DNA of 8,081 nt from Clostridia bacterium (GTDB taxonomy: Bacteria > Bacillota_A > Clostridia > Lachnospirales > Lachnospiraceae), in assembly GCA_012515365.1 (NCBI GenBank), contig JAAYYM010000313.1:1-8081 (forward strand), written 5' to 3'. Shown here piece by piece: positions 5,965-8,081 of this stretch. Under the pieces are notes generated by a model. The model had not been told where the DNA came from, did no database searches, and saw only the letters and a list, made by a program, of their open reading frames with translations. The first letter of the stretch is position 1. Each line of letters starts with the position of its first letter. The position numbers and the translations under genes were made by a program.

Positions 5965-6958
5965 AATATATTATGGTGGCAGAGGTATTTTAGATGATCC
6001 TACACTCTTTGTAATTAATAAAATGCAGGATGTTCTTAAAGAATTAAATGTAACCATCGAACGTTTTAATCTGTATGAGATGAAAAATAATATAGTGACA
6101 TTACCAGCTACTCTCAATGACGCAGATGGGATTATTCTGGCAACGACAGTGGAATGGTATGGAATTGGCGGATATATGCAGCAATTTCTGGACGCCTGCT
6201 GGCTATATGGTAATAAAGAAGCCATTGCTAAAATCTATATGTGCCCTGTTGTTATGTCGACTACATATGGAGAGCGTGATGGGAAGCTGAATCTTTCTGT
6301 TGCATGGGAAATACTTGGCGGATTGCCTTGTAGTGGAATATGTGGTTATGTCAATGACATGGTTACATTTGAAACGAATCATGATTATATAGATTTGATA
6401 GAAAGAAAAGCAGAGAATATTTATAGAACAATATCACAAAAAACGTCAGCATTACCGGCAAGTAATCAGGTTGTCAAAAAAATGGTGTCTTCTACAAATG
6501 CAATAAATCTGACGCCACAGGAAACTGAGCAACTTTCAAAGTATGCCTCAGATGATACTTATGTACAAAAACAGAAACAAGATATTCAGGAATTAGCAAG
6601 TCTTTTTAAAGATATGCTTGAACATAAAGATATGGATGAGAGTACTTCATTTATTAATGATTTTCAGGAGAAGTTTCATCCGCAGGGTAATTTTACTGCA
6701 AGCTACAAATTTATTATAAAAGAAAAGAAAAAACCTTTGATTGTAGAGATCATAAATAGTGAATTAGTCTGCCATTATGGAAATAAGGAGAATGTAGATG
6801 TTGTGTGCAGACTGACCAATAATGTGATGAATACCATTATCGAGGGACGTATGACGTTCCAAAGAGCATTTATGTCAGGTGATATGCAGGTAAAGGGTGA
6901 TTTTAGACTGCTTCGTATGCTAGATCAGCTTTTCTCTTTTAGTCTTGATGAAGCGTAG
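5954..6958 (+). CDS. flavodoxin-like / SCP2 lipid-binding fusion protein
   Basis: This 334-residue soluble protein appears to join two domains. Residues ~1-165 look like a flavodoxin / NADPH-dependent FMN reductase fold: strand-forming 'MKIKIYYGG', a helix, 'DADGIILATTVEWYG' (56-70) where the family binds the FMN phosphate or isoalloxazine, and 'YMCPVVMSTTYGERDG' (95-110). After a polar linker (~166-235), residues ~236-330 fit the SCP2 sterol-carrier domain, ending in the recognisable 'VDVVCRLTNNVMNTIIEGRM' (281-300), 'AFMSGDMQVKGD' and 'LLRMLDQLF'. SCP2 domains hold lipids or fatty acyl groups in a hydrophobic tunnel. A lipid-linked redox role is a guess; flavin binding is not proven. The ATG overlaps the rhomboid stop by 11 nt, with AGAGAGGG at 5938-5945 partly matching a binding site. 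Its final 34 nt overlap the opposing kinase-like gene. Confidence 0.8.
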   Translation: MKIKIYYGGRGILDDPTLFVINKMQDVLKELNVTIERFNLYEMKNNIVTLPATLNDADGIILATTVEWYGIGGYMQQFLDACWLYGNKEAIAKIYMCPVVMSTTYGERDGKLNLSVAWEILGGLPCSGICGYVNDMVTFETNHDYIDLIERKAENIYRTISQKTSALPASNQVVKKMVSSTNAINLTPQETEQLSKYASDDTYVQKQKQDIQELASLFKDMLEHKDMDESTSFINDFQEKFHPQGNFTASYKFIIKEKKKPLIVEIINSELVCHYGNKENVDVVCRLTNNVMNTIIEGRMTFQRAFMSGDMQVKGDFRLLRMLDQLFSFSLDEA

Positions 6959-7143
6959 GGATGTTCATGTAATATTTTCCTTAGTTCTTCAAGGTCATGC
7001 ATGGTTTCTTTCCAATACTTAAAGTCAGTTACTTCCGGATGTTGCATCTGAATAACATACAGCGAACTGTAAATGACGGATAATGGATTATTAATATCAT
7101 GAATGATACGTGTGACGCTATTGGCATCATGAACTGACAGCAT
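6925..7143 (-). CDS. stand-alone histidine-kinase phosphoacceptor (DHp/HisKA) mini-protein
   Basis: The 72-residue product resembles only the dimerisation/phosphoacceptor domain of a sensor kinase. Helix 1 carries the H-box IIHDINNPLSVIYSSL (13-28) with H15 as the expected phosphorylated histidine. It is followed by MQHPEV (33-38) and helix 2, 'FKYWKETMHDLEELRKIL' (41-58). I recall the same 'QHPE..YW...L' arrangement in Lachnospiraceae kinases, where an ATPase domain follows. Here no ATP-binding N, G1 or G2 box exists, and residues ~62-72 are antisense to the SCP2 gene. It has the best ribosome binding site in the window, AAGGAGG (complement of 7154-7160), 10 nt before the ATG, so translation is likely. 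The open frame continues upstream to 7296 but that part overlaps the HIT gene and is not family-like. It may be a phosphorelay intermediate (Spo0B-like in logic), a decoy, or a kinase remnant. Confidence 0.72.
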   Translation of the reverse strand: MLSVHDANSVTRIIHDINNPLSVIYSSLYVIQMQHPEVTDFKYWKETMHDLEELRKILHEHPYASSRLKEKS

Positions 7144-7177
7144 AATAAATATTCCTCCTTTATATTTGAGCTTATGA

Positions 7178-7186
7178 TGATATAAG
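7178..7186 (+). promoter_or_regulatory. candidate extended -10 promoter of the HIT gene
   Basis: TGATATAAG at 7178-7186 is an extended -10 element (TG, one base, TATAAG with 5 of 6). The -35 position (7158-7163, CTTTAT) is poor, as tolerated by extended -10 promoters. On the opposite strand TATACT (7190-7185) could serve the DHp gene; the two -10 elements overlap by two bases. Confidence 0.4.
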
Positions 7187-7241
7187 TATATGATATCCGA
7201 GGAAATTAGTAATGAAAAAAATGTCGAAAGGATTAAAGAAA

Positions 7242-7652
7242 ATGAAAAAGGATGATTGCTTATTTTGTAAAATTGCAAACGGAGATATCCCATCAAAGAC
7301 CATTTATGAAGATCAGAAATTCAGAGTATTTTTAGATATTTCTCCTGCTACCAGAGGACATGCATTAATTGTCCCAAAGGATCATTACGCCGATCTTTTT
7401 GAAATATCTGAAGAAACAGTAAAGGATGCCATTGCGTTGGCAAAGAAGATTGCATCTGTCATGAAAGAAAGGCTTCACTGTGAAGGAATTAATATTGTTC
7501 AAAACAACGGAGAAGTGGCAGGACAGAGTGTTTTTCATTTTCATATGCATCTGATCCCTAGATATTCCGATGATCATCAGAATATCCTTTGGAATCCAAC
7601 TAATCCGGATGATGCAGCTCTTGAAGAAATCAAGAATATATTAAAACAATAG
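7242..7652 (+). CDS. HIT-family nucleotide hydrolase / transferase (HinT-like)
   Basis: HIT proteins of the HinT branch hydrolyse AMP-lysine-type phosphoramidates and adenylated intermediates in the cytoplasm as homodimers. The 136-residue product has the family start DDCLFCKI (4-11), a CxxC (C6, C9) that often binds zinc with a later histidine (H48 is a candidate), 'RGHALIVPKDHYADLF' (38-53), the 'GINIVQNNGEVAGQSVFH' region (82-99), and the catalytic triad H99-F-H101-M-H103-L-I. Length is normal. Two starts are plausible: ATG 7242 with AAAGGA at 7227-7232, favoured because homologues begin M-K-x-D-D-C, and ATG 7212 with GAGG at 7199-7202, which would add ten mostly basic residues. Its stop touches the stop of murG on the other strand. 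It is monocistronic here; the precise substrate cannot be told. Confidence 0.93.
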   Translation: MKKDDCLFCKIANGDIPSKTIYEDQKFRVFLDISPATRGHALIVPKDHYADLFEISEETVKDAIALAKKIASVMKERLHCEGINIVQNNGEVAGQSVFHFHMHLIPRYSDDHQNILWNPTNPDDAALEEIKNILKQ

Positions 7653-8081
7653 TTATAGATTACAGAGCTCTTTGATGATCGTTATTATTTTATTAGTGGA
7701 GTCTGTCTGACCACATTGTTCCATAGCCTTTATATAATTTAATCTGTCTTTGTATAAAGTATGGATCATATCTAACAGTAATTCGTCGGTTATTTTTTCT
7801 TCATCTAAAACCATAGAGAATCCCTGCTTTTTAAATGAATTAGCATTTAAGATCTGATCTCCGCGGCTGCTTTTTGCAGGAAGCGGAATCAGGAGGGATG
7901 GTTTCTTAAGTGATAGTAATTCACAAATTGCGTTTGCACCAGCTCTTGATATAACAATATCACTAAGTGCAAATAAATCCTTTAGTTCCTCTTTGATATA
8001 TTCAAACTGCGCATATCCTTTTGTTTGTGCAAGAGTTTGATCTAAATGTTCTTTTCCACATAAATGAATAACCTGAAATTC
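7653..8081 (-). CDS. murG: MurG, UDP-GlcNAc:lipid I N-acetylglucosaminyltransferase (C-terminal part)
   Basis: MurG transfers GlcNAc from UDP-GlcNAc to lipid I at the inner face of the membrane, making lipid II for peptidoglycan. The frame is open to the window edge and encodes the last 142 residues of a protein usually about 350-360 long. It holds the C-terminal Rossmann (UDP-GlcNAc binding) domain: the 'VIHLCGKEHL' strand-loop near the edge, EYIKEELKDLFALSD (27-41), the donor-sugar loop VISRAGANAICEL (43-55) with the conserved Glu, 'KPSLLIPL' (60-67) and SRGDQILNA (72-80) with the conserved Gln. The S-R-G-D-Q spelling is the Firmicutes form. The TAA (complement of 7653-7655) directly abuts the HIT stop, leaving no room for a terminator. 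Its start and upstream neighbours lie beyond the window. Confidence 0.95.
   Translation of the reverse strand, partial: EFQVIHLCGKEHLDQTLAQTKGYAQFEYIKEELKDLFALSDIVISRAGANAICELLSLKKPSLLIPLPAKSSRGDQILNANSFKKQGFSMVLDEEKITDELLLDMIHTLYKDRLNYIKAMEQCGQTDSTNKIITIIKELCNL

Noticed and set aside
7144..7296. N-terminal extension of the - strand DHp frame up to 7296
   Set aside because: It covers the HIT gene start antisense, shows no family similarity, and the AAGGAGG site points to the ATG at 7143.
1..8081. CRISPR array, tRNA/rRNA, insertion sequence or attachment site
   Set aside because: No spaced direct repeats, clover-leaf sequence, transposase or paired terminal repeats could be seen on either strand.

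Overview
The window looks like chromosome of a motile, low-GC, Gram-positive Clostridia member, most likely Lachnospiraceae (the Roseburia / Lachnospira / Agathobacter neighbourhood). The grounds are a DUF6240-type flagellar gene beside flagellin and FliS, a DUF6382-type protein beside an A24 prepilin peptidase, the YaaL/BofA pair of endospore-forming Firmicutes, a Firmicutes-type MurG, and AT-rich codon use with AGGAG-like ribosome binding sites throughout. The genus is inference; no rRNA or tRNA is present to settle it.

Region 1 (1-2859, + strand) is a flagellar operon: the 3' part of a long DUF6240-like gene whose C-terminal ~95 residues look like the FliK hook-length-control fold, then flagellin 4 nt later, then FliS 17 nt after that. 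No terminator separates them, and the only candidate sigma-D promoter for flagellin is a weak one inside the upstream gene. Region 2 (2839-3446) holds a small DUF2508/YaaL gene on the - strand, tail-to-tail with fliS, and divergent from it bofA on the + strand.

Region 3 (3493-4807) begins with a good sigma-A promoter and holds a C-terminally shortened A24 prepilin peptidase and a DUF6382 protein with two membrane segments but no FHA domain. This looks like the remains of a Tad-pilus locus joined across a deletion. Region 4 (4820-6958) is a promoter followed by an active-site-complete rhomboid protease with a ~160-residue cytoplasmic N-terminal domain. It overlaps by 11 nt a gene fusing a flavodoxin-like domain to an SCP2 lipid-binding domain.

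Region 5 (6925-8081) has a 72-residue stand-alone histidine-kinase phosphoacceptor (DHp/HisKA) domain on the - strand, divergent from a HIT-family nucleotide hydrolase on the + strand, and the 3' end of murG on the - strand, whose stop abuts the HIT stop.

The window is extremely compact. There is no gene-free stretch over 200 bases, all three convergent junctions overlap or abut, and I see no intrinsic terminators. No CRISPR array, IS element, tRNA, rRNA or phage gene is visible. The best candidates for something undescribed are the stand-alone DHp mini-protein, the coupled rhomboid / flavodoxin-SCP2 pair, and the FliK-like tail on the DUF6240 protein.
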